Source: Roseiarcus sp963820795
GTDB lineage: Bacteria; Pseudomonadota; Alphaproteobacteria; Rhizobiales; Beijerinckiaceae
DNA length: 64,000 bases
Direction of reading: 5' to 3'
NCBI GenBank assembly: GCA_963820795.1
Contig: CAWGBJ010000008.1
Location: 124,001 to 188,000, forward strand
Positions 35,272 through 45,382 of the stretch are shown piece by piece. The stretch's first letter is position 1, and each line of letters begins with the position of its first letter. The notes below the pieces were generated by a model, which did no database searches, was not told where the DNA came from, and saw only the letters and a list, made by a program, of their open reading frames with translations. The position numbers and the translations under genes are program-made.

Positions 35272-36108
35272 ATGGCTCATTCTTCATCTTCATCTTCACG
35301 CGCTTCGAAGAGTCGTCAATCGCAAATAGTCGCGCAGTTGCGCCAATCTGGTCGCGTCGCGGTCGAGGATCTAGCTTCGCAATTCGGCGTGGCGGTCCAG
35401 ACCATCCGGCGGGACCTCAATGAACTCAGCGAAGCCCACCGAGTGGTGCGCGTGCACGGCGGCGCGATTGTTGCGTCGGGAGTCGAGAACCTGTCCTATG
35501 AGGCGCGCCAACTCGTCGCGCATCCGCACAAGCGGTTGATCGGAGAAGCCGCCGCCCGGCTTATTCCCGACAACTCGTCGCTGTTCATCAATATTGGCAC
35601 CACAACGGAGGAGGTCGCCAAGGCGCTTGTGGGCCACTCCGGCCTGCTGGTTATTACCAACAATCTGCACGTTGCCAACGAACTTTATCGCAACAAGATG
35701 ATCGAGGTCTTCGTGACCGGCGGGACAATCCGTCAAAGCGACGGCGGCATCGTCGGCGCGGTGACGGTGTCGCAGATCGAGCAGTTTCGCGTTGATATTG
35801 CAGTCATCGGCACGTCGGCCATCGATCTCAACGGCACGCTTCTGGACTTTGACATTCGTGAGGTGGAAATTTCGCGTGCAATCATAGAACACGCACGAAA
35901 AGTGTTTCTGGTCTCCGACAGCAGCAAATTTCTGCGCTCTGCCCCGGTCCGGATCGCACATTTGTCCGAAATCGACGTTTTCATCACCGATCGTCTTCCC
36001 TCGCCCGCAATCGTTGAGATGTGTGAGGAATGCGAGGTGAAAGTCATCGAAACAGGAGGGCCGATAGAAACGGATCCACACAGTCGCCGTGCGAATGACG
36101 CGGTTTAG
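35272..36108 (+). CDS. glpR: DeoR-family regulator of the glycerol operon
   Basis: A 278-residue DeoR/GlpR repressor. The N-terminal helix-turn-helix is VEDLASQFGVAVQTIRRDLN (about 33-52) followed by VHGGA. The C-terminal sugar-phosphate sensor domain has INIGTTTEEVAKAL and TNNLHVANEL. ATG 35272 gives the family N-terminus after a short Ser-rich leader; the frame is open further upstream inside the oxygenase gene. It sits directly upstream of glpD, and two TGTTCG-type half-sites lie between them. It likely represses the operon until glycerol-3-phosphate accumulates. Confidence 0.88.
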   Translation: MAHSSSSSSRASKSRQSQIVAQLRQSGRVAVEDLASQFGVAVQTIRRDLNELSEAHRVVRVHGGAIVASGVENLSYEARQLVAHPHKRLIGEAAARLIPDNSSLFINIGTTTEEVAKALVGHSGLLVITNNLHVANELYRNKMIEVFVTGGTIRQSDGGIVGAVTVSQIEQFRVDIAVIGTSAIDLNGTLLDFDIREVEISRAIIEHARKVFLVSDSSKFLRSAPVRIAHLSEIDVFITDRLPSPAIVEMCEECEVKVIETGGPIETDPHSRRANDAV

Positions 36109-36147
36109 TGTTCGTTTTTTTCGCTTGCAAAGCGATTGGTGTTCGTT
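36108..36147 (+). promoter_or_regulatory. putative GlpR operator array upstream of glpD
   Basis: GTGTTCGTT occurs at 36108-36116 and again at 36139-36147, 31 bases apart. Between them is a perfect palindrome TCGCTT-GCA-AAGCGA (36121-36135). The TTCG core matches the half-site of characterised GlpR operators (TGTTCG...CGAACA). The array lies 50-90 bases before glpD. Binding is inferred. Confidence 0.55.
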
Positions 36148-36196
36148 CTAGGTTGCTTTAGGTCAGCAGGAGGGCGGCAACCCTTCGTTCGCAGGG

Positions 36197-37762
36197 ATGC
36201 GATGGCCGGGCGGGACGCGCTGGGTGACGACGGGCCAATCCACGACGCTCTTCGATGTCGCGATTGTCGGCGGCGGCATAAACGGCTGCGGCATCGCCCG
36301 CGATGCGGCCGGGCGTGGATGGTCGGTGTTCGTTTGCGACAAGGGTGATCTCGCCGGCGCAACTTCGAGCGCATCGACGAAGCTCATTCACGGCGGCCTC
36401 CGCTATCTCGAATATCTGGAATTTCGTTTGGTTCGAGAGGCGTTGATCGAGCGCGAAATCTTGTGGCGAATCGCGCCGCATATCATTTGGCCCGTACGCT
36501 TCGTATTGCCGCTTCACAAGGGCTTGCGCCCGGCATGGCTGCTGCGACTGGGCCTGTTTCTCTACGATCATCTCGGCGGGCGGCGCCTGCTGCCGCCCAC
36601 GCGGGCCGTACGTCTCGATCGGGAAGCGGCCGGTCAGCCGCTCAAGCCCGAATTTGTGCGCGGATTCGAATACTCGGATTGCTGGGTCGAAAACTCGCGT
36701 CTTGTTGTGCTCAACGCGATGGACGCTCTCGAATTGGGCGCCACGGTCGCGCCGAGGACGCGCTGCCTCGCCGGGAGCAGGGAAGCCGGCGTTTGGAAAT
36801 TGACCCTGCGGGATGAGAAAACCTTGCGCCTTTACGAAATCAGGGCGCGCGCGCTGGTGAACGCGGCCGGACCGTGGGCCAACGACGTCTTGACCAAAAC
36901 CTTGGCTTGCAAAGCGCCCGCCGCCGTTCGTCTCGTCAAGGGCAGCCATATCGTCGCGCCCAGGCTCTACTCCCACGATCGCTGTTATATATTTCAGAAT
37001 TCTGACGGCCGTGTCTTCTTTGCGATCCCGTTTGAAAACAAATTCACGCTGATCGGGACGACGGACCAGGATTACTCAGGCGACCCGGATGGAGTAGCGG
37101 CGACTGAGGACGAGATCGCCTACCTTTGCGGCGCGGCGAGCGAGTATTTTGCCGCGCCGGTCGCGCCCGAACAGGTCAAGTGGGCCTATTCCGGCGTCCG
37201 CCCGCTCTACGACGATGGCGCTTCCGCGGCCCAGGCCGCGACCCGGGACTATGTCCTCAAGCTTGACGGGAACGCCGGCGAGGCGCCGCTGCTCAGCATC
37301 TTCGGCGGCAAGATTACCACCTATCGTCGTCTGGCGGAATCCGCTCTGGCGATGCTCGCGAGGCATTTGCCGCCCCCCCGCCGCGCAACCGGCTGGACCG
37401 GGCGGGAGCCGCTGCCGGGAGGGGACTTTCCGATGCAGGGATTTGCTGCGTTATCGGATAGCACTCGCCAACGCTACCCTTTCCTGGCGGAAGAAACGGC
37501 TCGACGCCTGGTGCGCGCCTATGGGACGCGGACGACGAAGATTCTGAATGGCGCCAAATCTCTTGCCGACCTCGGCAAGATTTTCGGGGCCGACCTAAGC
37601 GAAGCGGAAGTCCGCTATCTCATGCGGGCCGAATGGGCGAGCAGCGCGGAGGACGTTCTGTGGCGACGCAGCAAACTCGGTCTACGATTTTCAGTGGATC
37701 AGGTTGCCGAACTCGTCGACTTTATGAACCAGGAGGAGCGGTCGCCGCTGGCGGCGCAATGA
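36197..37762 (+). CDS. glpD: aerobic glycerol-3-phosphate dehydrogenase
   Basis: A 521-residue membrane-associated flavoenzyme that oxidises glycerol-3-phosphate to dihydroxyacetone phosphate and feeds electrons to quinone. The FAD motif is FDVAIVGGGINGCGIARDAA (about 19-38). The family block SSASTKLIHGGLRYLE follows at about 57-72, and SIFGGKITTYRRLAESAL marks the end of the FAD domain. ATG 36197 follows AGGAGGG by 15 bases; GTG 36224 is an alternative closer to the FAD motif. It heads the glp transporter operon. Confidence 0.93.
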   Translation: MRWPGGTRWVTTGQSTTLFDVAIVGGGINGCGIARDAAGRGWSVFVCDKGDLAGATSSASTKLIHGGLRYLEYLEFRLVREALIEREILWRIAPHIIWPVRFVLPLHKGLRPAWLLRLGLFLYDHLGGRRLLPPTRAVRLDREAAGQPLKPEFVRGFEYSDCWVENSRLVVLNAMDALELGATVAPRTRCLAGSREAGVWKLTLRDEKTLRLYEIRARALVNAAGPWANDVLTKTLACKAPAAVRLVKGSHIVAPRLYSHDRCYIFQNSDGRVFFAIPFENKFTLIGTTDQDYSGDPDGVAATEDEIAYLCGAASEYFAAPVAPEQVKWAYSGVRPLYDDGASAAQAATRDYVLKLDGNAGEAPLLSIFGGKITTYRRLAESALAMLARHLPPPRRATGWTGREPLPGGDFPMQGFAALSDSTRQRYPFLAEETARRLVRAYGTRTTKILNGAKSLADLGKIFGADLSEAEVRYLMRAEWASSAEDVLWRRSKLGLRFSVDQVAELVDFMNQEERSPLAAQ

Positions 37763-37781
37763 ATTCGGGGAGTGGCGCCGG

Positions 37782-38870
37782 GTGACGCTTGTTCTCGATC
37801 ACATCGGACTGTCGGTGGGCGACATGCCTGTGATCACCGACGTCTCGCTTTCGTTCGAAAAGGGGACGATGAACGTCCTGCTTGGCCCAACGCTGTCGGG
37901 CAAGACCACCTTGATGCGCTTAATGGCCGGCCTTGACACGCCGACGGTCGGACGAATTCTCGCCAATGGCGTCGACGTGACCGGCGTTCCCGTGCGCCGC
38001 CGCTCGGTGGCGATGGTTTATCAGCAATTCGTCAATTACCCCTCGCTCACGGTCTACGAAAACATCGCCTCCCCTCTGCGAGTTGCGGGCGTTTCTCGCG
38101 GCGAAATCGACTCGCGCGTCGGCGAGGCGGCACGATTTCTACGCCTTGAGCAGCTGTTGCAGCGCCTGCCTGGACAGCTTTCCGGCGGGCAGCAGCAGCG
38201 CACCGCGATCGCGCGCGCGCTGGTTAAGCGCGCCGACCTGGTTCTCCTCGATGAGCCCCTTGCCAATCTCGACTACAAGTTGCGAGAGGAAATGCGCGAG
38301 GAGTTGCCGAAGGTCTTTGCTCAGTCCGGGGCGATCCTGGTTTACGCGACGACCGAGCCCGTCGAGGCTCTCCTGCTCGGCGGTGTCACCGTTGCGTTGC
38401 ATGAAGGACGGGTGACGCAGATCGGGTCAACCGCGCTCGTTTATCGGCGGCCCGACAACATCGAGACCGCACGAGTGTTTTCCGACCCGCCGCTGAATGA
38501 GCTAGCAATTGAGAAGCGCGGCGGCCTGGTGACGCTTCAGACCGGTCGGCAATTGCCGGCGGCTGGCGCCTTGTCACGCCTGCCGGACGGCGCGTACCGG
38601 CTTGGTTTCCGCGCGGATGCGGTCGCGATCGGCGAGGCCCTGTCGTCCGGTCTGGTTTTTCCCGGCAGGGTCGCGGTGACGGAACTCAGCGGCTCGGAGA
38701 GCTTCGTTCACGTCGACGTCGGCTTGGGAATCTGGGTATGCCTGGTGACGGGGGTGCATGACTGGCAGCCAGGCGCAATGGTCGACGTTCGCATCGACGC
38801 AACCCGCGTCTTCGCGTTCGACACGACCGGCAAACTGATCGCAATTCCCTACATCGCGATGACGGCTTGA
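37782..38870 (+). CDS. glpS: glycerol ABC transporter ATP-binding protein GlpS
   Basis: A 362-residue MalK-type ATPase of the GlpSTPQV glycerol importer. Walker A is GPTLSGKTT (about 35), the signature LSGGQQQRTAIARAL is intact (about 132), and Walker B is VLLDEPLANLD. The switch position after Walker B reads YATTEPVEA, so the usual H-loop histidine is replaced by Thr. A C-terminal TOBE-like domain follows. It pairs with GlpT, which has the opposite defect. GTG 37782 is the start, 19 bases after glpD. Confidence 0.88.
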   Translation: MTLVLDHIGLSVGDMPVITDVSLSFEKGTMNVLLGPTLSGKTTLMRLMAGLDTPTVGRILANGVDVTGVPVRRRSVAMVYQQFVNYPSLTVYENIASPLRVAGVSRGEIDSRVGEAARFLRLEQLLQRLPGQLSGGQQQRTAIARALVKRADLVLLDEPLANLDYKLREEMREELPKVFAQSGAILVYATTEPVEALLLGGVTVALHEGRVTQIGSTALVYRRPDNIETARVFSDPPLNELAIEKRGGLVTLQTGRQLPAAGALSRLPDGAYRLGFRADAVAIGEALSSGLVFPGRVAVTELSGSESFVHVDVGLGIWVCLVTGVHDWQPGAMVDVRIDATRVFAFDTTGKLIAIPYIAMTA

Positions 38871-38880
38871 GGAGCGGATT

Positions 38881-39963
38881 ATGAAGCAAATCACGCTTGA
38901 CGGCATCGCCCACTGCTATCACGGCAAACCGCGCACCGACTCCGACTACGCCTTGAAGCCGCTGCATTATGTGTGGGAGCACGGAAAAGCCTATGCGCTG
39001 CTCGGTCCCTCGGGATGCGGGAAAACCACGCTCCTCAACATCATTTCTGGTCTTCTCACCCCATCCGAAGGCCGACTGCTGTTTGACGAGACTGACGTGA
39101 CGCATCTTGCGACCGAGCAACGAAATATCGCCCAGGTGTTTCAATTTCCCGTCATCTACGACACGATGACGGTGGCCCAAAATCTGGCTTTTCCACTGAA
39201 AAATCGACGTCTTCCGAAACCGGTCATCGACAAGCGGGTGGCTGAGATCGCGCAGATGCTGGATCTGACCCGCGACCTTAATCGGCGCGCGCGTGGACTG
39301 ACCGCCGACGCCAAGCAGAAGATCTCTCTCGGACGCGGCCTTGTTCGCGCCGACGTGTCGGCGGTCCTTTTCGACGAACCGCTGACCGTTATCGACCCCA
39401 CGCTGAAATGGGAGCTTCGCTCAAAATTGAAGGCCGTCCATCGGGCGCTCGATCTCCTGATGATCTACGTGACCCACGACCAGGTCGAGGCGCTGACATT
39501 CGCCGACAAAGTCATTGTATTGAACGAAGGCAGAGCTGTTCAGATTGGGACACCGGCCGAATTGTTTGAACGCCCGGAGCACACATTCGTCGGTTATTTC
39601 ATCGGCTCGCCCGGAATGAATCTCCTACCCGCGACGGTGACGGGTCGTCGCGCCGAGGTCGACGGCAACGAAATTCAATTGGCCGCCGCCTACCCGAACC
39701 TGCCGGCGAGCCGCCGCGTTCAAATCGGCGTGCGGCCTGACTATGCCTCTCTCACCCGCTCGGGCGGCTTGCCCGTGCAGATTCGGCGCATTGCAGATCT
39801 CGGCCGAAAGCGCCTCGCCCACATCACTCTTGGTCGTTATCCGATGGTGGCGACCATCCCCCAGGACATGTCGGAGATCGGCGAACAGGCGAAGGTGACG
39901 TTCGATCCTTCGCACACGCATGTCTACGTCGACGACGTCCGGGTTGAAGGGGTCGCGGCGTGA
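38881..39963 (+). CDS. glpT: glycerol ABC transporter ATP-binding protein GlpT
   Basis: A 360-residue MalK-type ATPase, second subunit of the glycerol importer. Walker A GPSGCGKTT (about 42), Walker B VLFDEPLTVID and the H-loop YVTHDQVEAL are normal. The ABC signature is degenerate: GLTADAKQKISLGRGL instead of LSGGQ. In a heterodimer with GlpS, one ATP site would have all motifs and the other would lack two. ATG 38881 follows GAGGAG by 5 bases. Confidence 0.88.
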   Translation: MKQITLDGIAHCYHGKPRTDSDYALKPLHYVWEHGKAYALLGPSGCGKTTLLNIISGLLTPSEGRLLFDETDVTHLATEQRNIAQVFQFPVIYDTMTVAQNLAFPLKNRRLPKPVIDKRVAEIAQMLDLTRDLNRRARGLTADAKQKISLGRGLVRADVSAVLFDEPLTVIDPTLKWELRSKLKAVHRALDLLMIYVTHDQVEALTFADKVIVLNEGRAVQIGTPAELFERPEHTFVGYFIGSPGMNLLPATVTGRRAEVDGNEIQLAAAYPNLPASRRVQIGVRPDYASLTRSGGLPVQIRRIADLGRKRLAHITLGRYPMVATIPQDMSEIGEQAKVTFDPSHTHVYVDDVRVEGVAA

Positions 39964-40850
39964 CGAGCAAGCCGATCAACAACCGCGCCTGGCTCTTCGT
40001 CGTGCCCGTCCTCGGTTTCGTGATGTTTTCTTCGATCATCCCGGCGATGACCGTGGTGAACTATTCGATCCAGGACACGATGGGCGCAAACAATTTCTTC
40101 TGGAATGGCGACGCCTGGTTCCGGGATCTGCTGAACCCGGGCACCGAAATTGGCGCGAGATTTAACGACGCGTTGTTTCGCACGCTCGCCTTCTCGCTCG
40201 CCTGCCTGCTGATCGAAGTGCCGCTCGGCATCGCGATGGCGCTCTGCTTGCCGCGCAAAGGCTGGGCGATCGGAATCGCCCTGGTGGTGATGGCGTTGCC
40301 GATGCTGATTCCATGGAACGTGGTGGGCACGATCTGGCAGATATTCACGCGTCAGGACATTGGTCTGTTTGGAGCGGCGCTGACGGGGCTCGGGCTTCAC
40401 TACAACGTCACCGAGGACGCAGTTTCAGCCTGGATCACGATCGTCGTCATCGACGTTTGGCATTGGACGCCCCTCGTCATTCTGCTGAGCTACGCGGGTC
40501 TGCGCGCGATTCCCGACGCCTTCTACCAAGCCGCCAGAATCGACGGCGCCAGTCGGTGGGCAGTGTTTTTCAATATCGAATTGCCCAAGCTGCAAAAGGT
40601 TCTCGTCATTGCGGTGCTGTTGCGCTTCATGCAGACGTTCATGATCTACACCGAGCCCGTCGTCGTGACTGGCGGCGGCCCGGGCAGCGCGACAACCTTT
40701 CTGTCTATCGATCTGGTGAAGATTGCCCTGGGCCAGGTCGACCTTGGCAGCGCAGCCGCGATGTCGCTCGTCTACTATCTGATCACGCTTACGGTGTGCT
40801 GGGTCTTCTACACGATCATGACCCAGATTGAACGAAGGAGGGATGCCTGA
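39960..40850 (+). CDS. glpP: glycerol ABC transporter permease GlpP
   Basis: A 296-residue inner-membrane protein with six predicted helices of the MalF/UgpA class. The EAA loop that docks the ATPase is visible as FYQAARIDGASRWAVFFNIE. TGGGPGSATTFLS is the conserved stretch before the fifth helix in such permeases. GTG 39960 overlaps the glpT stop and the gene's own stop overlaps the glpQ start (TGATG), so it is translationally coupled on both sides. Confidence 0.9.
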   Translation: MTSKPINNRAWLFVVPVLGFVMFSSIIPAMTVVNYSIQDTMGANNFFWNGDAWFRDLLNPGTEIGARFNDALFRTLAFSLACLLIEVPLGIAMALCLPRKGWAIGIALVVMALPMLIPWNVVGTIWQIFTRQDIGLFGAALTGLGLHYNVTEDAVSAWITIVVIDVWHWTPLVILLSYAGLRAIPDAFYQAARIDGASRWAVFFNIELPKLQKVLVIAVLLRFMQTFMIYTEPVVVTGGGPGSATTFLSIDLVKIALGQVDLGSAAAMSLVYYLITLTVCWVFYTIMTQIERRRDA

Positions 40851-41656
40851 TGCGCCAGGGTCTCGCCCCGAAGTTCATCCTGTTCGTCTATCTCACGCTG
40901 CTGATGCTGCCGGTCTATTGGCTCATCAACCTAAGTCTGCGCACCAATTCCGACATCATGTCGGGGATGGCGCTGTGGCCACATCACCCCACGCTGGCGA
41001 AATACGTCGCGATTTTCAATGATCCGAGCTGGGTCCACGCCTTCGGCGTTTCGCTCACTTATGTCGCGATCAATACCGTCATCTCGGTGACCGTCGCCCT
41101 GCCGGCCGCCTACGCGTTCAATCGCTATGCCTTCGTCGGCGACAAGCACCTGTTTTTCTGGCTGTTGACCAATCTGATGGCGCCGGCCGCCGTTTTCGCC
41201 ATGCCGTTCTTCCAGCTCTATTATGCAATTGGCTTGTTCGACACGGTCTGGGCCGTTGCGCTTGCGCATTGCTTGTTCAACGTCCCCTTGGCGGTATGGA
41301 TTCTCGAAGGGTTCGTCGGCGGCGTTCCGCGCGAGATCGACGAAACTGCGGCGATCGACGGCTACTCGTTCCCGCGATTCTTCATTCGCATTTTTCTCCC
41401 CTTGATCGCCAACGGCGTCGGCGTGACCGCCTTTTTCTGCTTCATGTTCTCCTGGATCGAGGAATTGCTGGCGACGACGTTGACCTCGGCCAACGCGCTG
41501 CCTTTCGCCGCCGTGATGAGCCGCAGCTATTCGGCAGCCGGGATGGACTGGGCGCTGCTTGCCGCTGCCGGGGTGCTGACGATGATTCCCGGCGCCGTGG
41601 TGATCTGGTTCGTCCGCAATCACATCGCCAAGGGCTTCGCCCTTGGCCGAGTCTGA
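40850..41656 (+). CDS. glpQ: glycerol ABC transporter permease GlpQ
   Basis: A 268-residue MalG/UgpE-class permease. The EAA loop reads EIDETAAIDGYSFPRFFIRI, and six helices start with FILFVYLTLLMLPVYWLINL. With GlpP it forms the transmembrane channel. Here glpQ means the ABC permease named in Rhizobium, not the E. coli glycerophosphodiesterase of the same name. Confidence 0.9.
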   Translation: MRQGLAPKFILFVYLTLLMLPVYWLINLSLRTNSDIMSGMALWPHHPTLAKYVAIFNDPSWVHAFGVSLTYVAINTVISVTVALPAAYAFNRYAFVGDKHLFFWLLTNLMAPAAVFAMPFFQLYYAIGLFDTVWAVALAHCLFNVPLAVWILEGFVGGVPREIDETAAIDGYSFPRFFIRIFLPLIANGVGVTAFFCFMFSWIEELLATTLTSANALPFAAVMSRSYSAAGMDWALLAAAGVLTMIPGAVVIWFVRNHIAKGFALGRV

Positions 41657-41670
41657 GAGGGAACGGCCTG

Positions 41671-41946
41671 ATGCTCGCGTGGATGGCATGGACGTGGCAA
41701 ACAGCGTTGTTCTTCTGCCTCATCGGCGTGGCGTTGGTCATACTGACCCTGCTTGCCGTCTTTCGGCCGGAGACGCCGCGAGTCGGCATTCTTCGGTTTC
41801 CAACGACGAGAGGCGATCGGTTCTTCGTGACCCTGATCGGGTCAGCCTTCATCTTTGTGTTCTGGTTTCGGTTCGGAGGGGGCGCCCTTTGGTACCCGCT
41901 CGCCGCATCGGTGGTTTACGGCGTCGCGATGTTCAGGTTCGCGTGA
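41671..41946 (+). CDS. glpU: small membrane protein of the glycerol operon (DUF2160)
   Basis: A 91-residue protein with two or three hydrophobic segments: TALFFCLIGVALVILTLLAV, then FFVTLIGSAFIFVFWFRFG and WYPLAASVVYGVAMF. It belongs to the DUF2160 family, found between the permease and binding-protein genes in rhizobial glycerol clusters, where it is called glpU. Its role is unknown; an accessory subunit of the transporter is plausible. ATG 41671 is preceded by GAGAGGGAAC. It is easily missed because of its size. Confidence 0.8.
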   Translation: MLAWMAWTWQTALFFCLIGVALVILTLLAVFRPETPRVGILRFPTTRGDRFFVTLIGSAFIFVFWFRFGGGALWYPLAASVVYGVAMFRFA

Positions 41947-41998
41947 CCGTATCGCGCCCTCGCGCATGGTGCGCAACGGGCTTTCGTGGGAGGAAGTA

Positions 41999-43795
<1,797 letters not shown>

Positions 43796-43813
43796 CCATT
43801 CTGGATCGCGAAC

Positions 43814-43846
43814 GGGGTCGGGCGTAGCGCCCGACCCCTATTTTTC
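43814..43846 (+). terminator. rho-independent terminator between glpV and glpK
   Basis: A perfect 10-bp stem GGGGTCGGGC / GCCCGACCCC with loop GTAGC is followed by TATTTTTC. It lies 19 bases after glpV and 25 bases before the glpK start. glpK must therefore be expressed by read-through or from its own promoter. Confidence 0.8.
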
Positions 43847-43870
43847 ATGCTGCGCGAGGGAGCGGGGCGC

Positions 43871-45382
43871 ATGAAGGGACGCGTTCTCGTCATCGATCAA
43901 GGCACGACATCGACTCGCGCCATCGTCTTCGGCGCCGACGCTGCTCCTGTGGCGATGGCGCAGCGGGAATTCCCTCAGATTTTCCCCCGCGAGGGATGGG
44001 TGGAGCACGATCCGGAGGACATCTGGCGAAGCGTGTTGGACACGGGACGCGAGGCGCTGCTCAAATCGGAGAGTAGCGCCGAAGACCTGGTCGGCGTCGG
44101 CATCGCCAATCAGCGGGAAACGACGCTCGTCTGGAATCGCAAGACGGGCAAGCCGATTCACAATGCCATCGTCTGGCAGGATCGGCGCACTGCGCCGCAA
44201 TGCGCCAAGCTCAAGGCGCAAGGCCTCGAGAGCATGGTCTCCGAGCGGACGGGGCTTTTGCTCGACCCCTATTTTTCGGCGACGAAGATCGCCTGGCTGC
44301 TCGACAATGTCGAGAACGCGCGCACGCTTGCCGAGCAAGGCGATCTCGCATTCGGCACCGTCGACAGCTTCCTCATCTGGCGATTGACCGGCGGCAGGAC
44401 GCACGCCACCGACGCCACCAATGCATCGCGCACGCTTCTGCTGAACATTCATTCGGGCAAATGGGACGAGGAGCTTCTGAGGCTTTTTCGCGTGCCTTCC
44501 GCCATGATGCCGGAAGTGTACGATTGCGCAGCGAATTTTGGCATGACCGAGGCGCAGCACTTCGCCATGGCGCTGCCGATCCGCGGCGTCGTCGGCGATC
44601 AGCAGGCGGCGCTCATCGGTCAAGCCTGCTTTCGACCCGGGATGGTCAAATCGACTTATGGCACCGGCTGCTTTGTTCTCTTGAACACCGGCGCGAAGAT
44701 CGTTGCTTCGGACAACAGGCTGCTGACAACGATCGCCTATCAATGGAAGGGTGAACGAACCTACGCCATCGAAGGATCGATTTTTTCCGCAGGCGCAACC
44801 GTACAGTGGCTCCGCGATGGATTGGGCATCGTCGCCCGGGCCAGCGAGACCGGCGATTTGGCGGCGCAGGCTGACCCTGACCAGCGCATCTATATTGTGC
44901 CCGCCTTCACCGGACTGGGCGCTCCGCACTGGAACAGCGAAGCGCGCGCCGCCATCATAGGCCTCACTCGCGGCGCCACCAGAATGGAGATTGCCCGCGC
45001 CGCGCTTGAAAGCGTGGCCTATCAGACCCGCGACCTCATTGCCGTGATGCATGCCGATAGCGGAGCTTCGGACGGCGACGGCGCGGTGGTTCGCGTGGAT
45101 GGTGGAATGAGCGCCAGCGACTGGACCATGCAATTTCTGTCCGACATGCTCGATGCGCCGGTCGACCGACCACACGTTGTCGAGACGACCGCGCTGGGCG
45201 CGGCGTTTCTGGCCGGCTGGCAGTCCGGCCTCTTTGCAGGTCCACAGGAATTCGCGAAATCATGGCGATCGCAGCGCCGCTTTATGCCCAGGATGTCGCG
45301 TGCGGAGCGTGAATCTCGCTACGCTGGATGGCGCGACGCGGTAGCGCGCGTCGTCGCTCCTTCCGCGGGTCGGCGAGCGTGA
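43871..45382 (+). CDS. glpK: glycerol kinase
   Basis: A 503-residue FGGY-family kinase that makes glycerol-3-phosphate, trapping imported glycerol. Motifs include VIDQGTTSTRAIVFG (phosphate 1), GIANQRETTLVWNRKTGKPI, the phosphate 2 region STYGTGCFVLLNTG, and the adenosine region VRVDGGMSASDWTMQFLSD. ATG 43871 follows GAGGGAGCGGGG and gives the normal N-terminus MKGRVLVIDQGTTS. The next gene starts inside its stop codon (GTGA). Confidence 0.93.
   Translation: MKGRVLVIDQGTTSTRAIVFGADAAPVAMAQREFPQIFPREGWVEHDPEDIWRSVLDTGREALLKSESSAEDLVGVGIANQRETTLVWNRKTGKPIHNAIVWQDRRTAPQCAKLKAQGLESMVSERTGLLLDPYFSATKIAWLLDNVENARTLAEQGDLAFGTVDSFLIWRLTGGRTHATDATNASRTLLLNIHSGKWDEELLRLFRVPSAMMPEVYDCAANFGMTEAQHFAMALPIRGVVGDQQAALIGQACFRPGMVKSTYGTGCFVLLNTGAKIVASDNRLLTTIAYQWKGERTYAIEGSIFSAGATVQWLRDGLGIVARASETGDLAAQADPDQRIYIVPAFTGLGAPHWNSEARAAIIGLTRGATRMEIARAALESVAYQTRDLIAVMHADSGASDGDGAVVRVDGGMSASDWTMQFLSDMLDAPVDRPHVVETTALGAAFLAGWQSGLFAGPQEFAKSWRSQRRFMPRMSRAERESRYAGWRDAVARVVAPSAGRRA

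Noticed and set aside
41855..41998. In-frame N-terminal extension of GlpV
   Set aside because: It overlaps glpU and would place 48 residues before a clear Tat signal; ATG 41999 has a good ribosome binding site.
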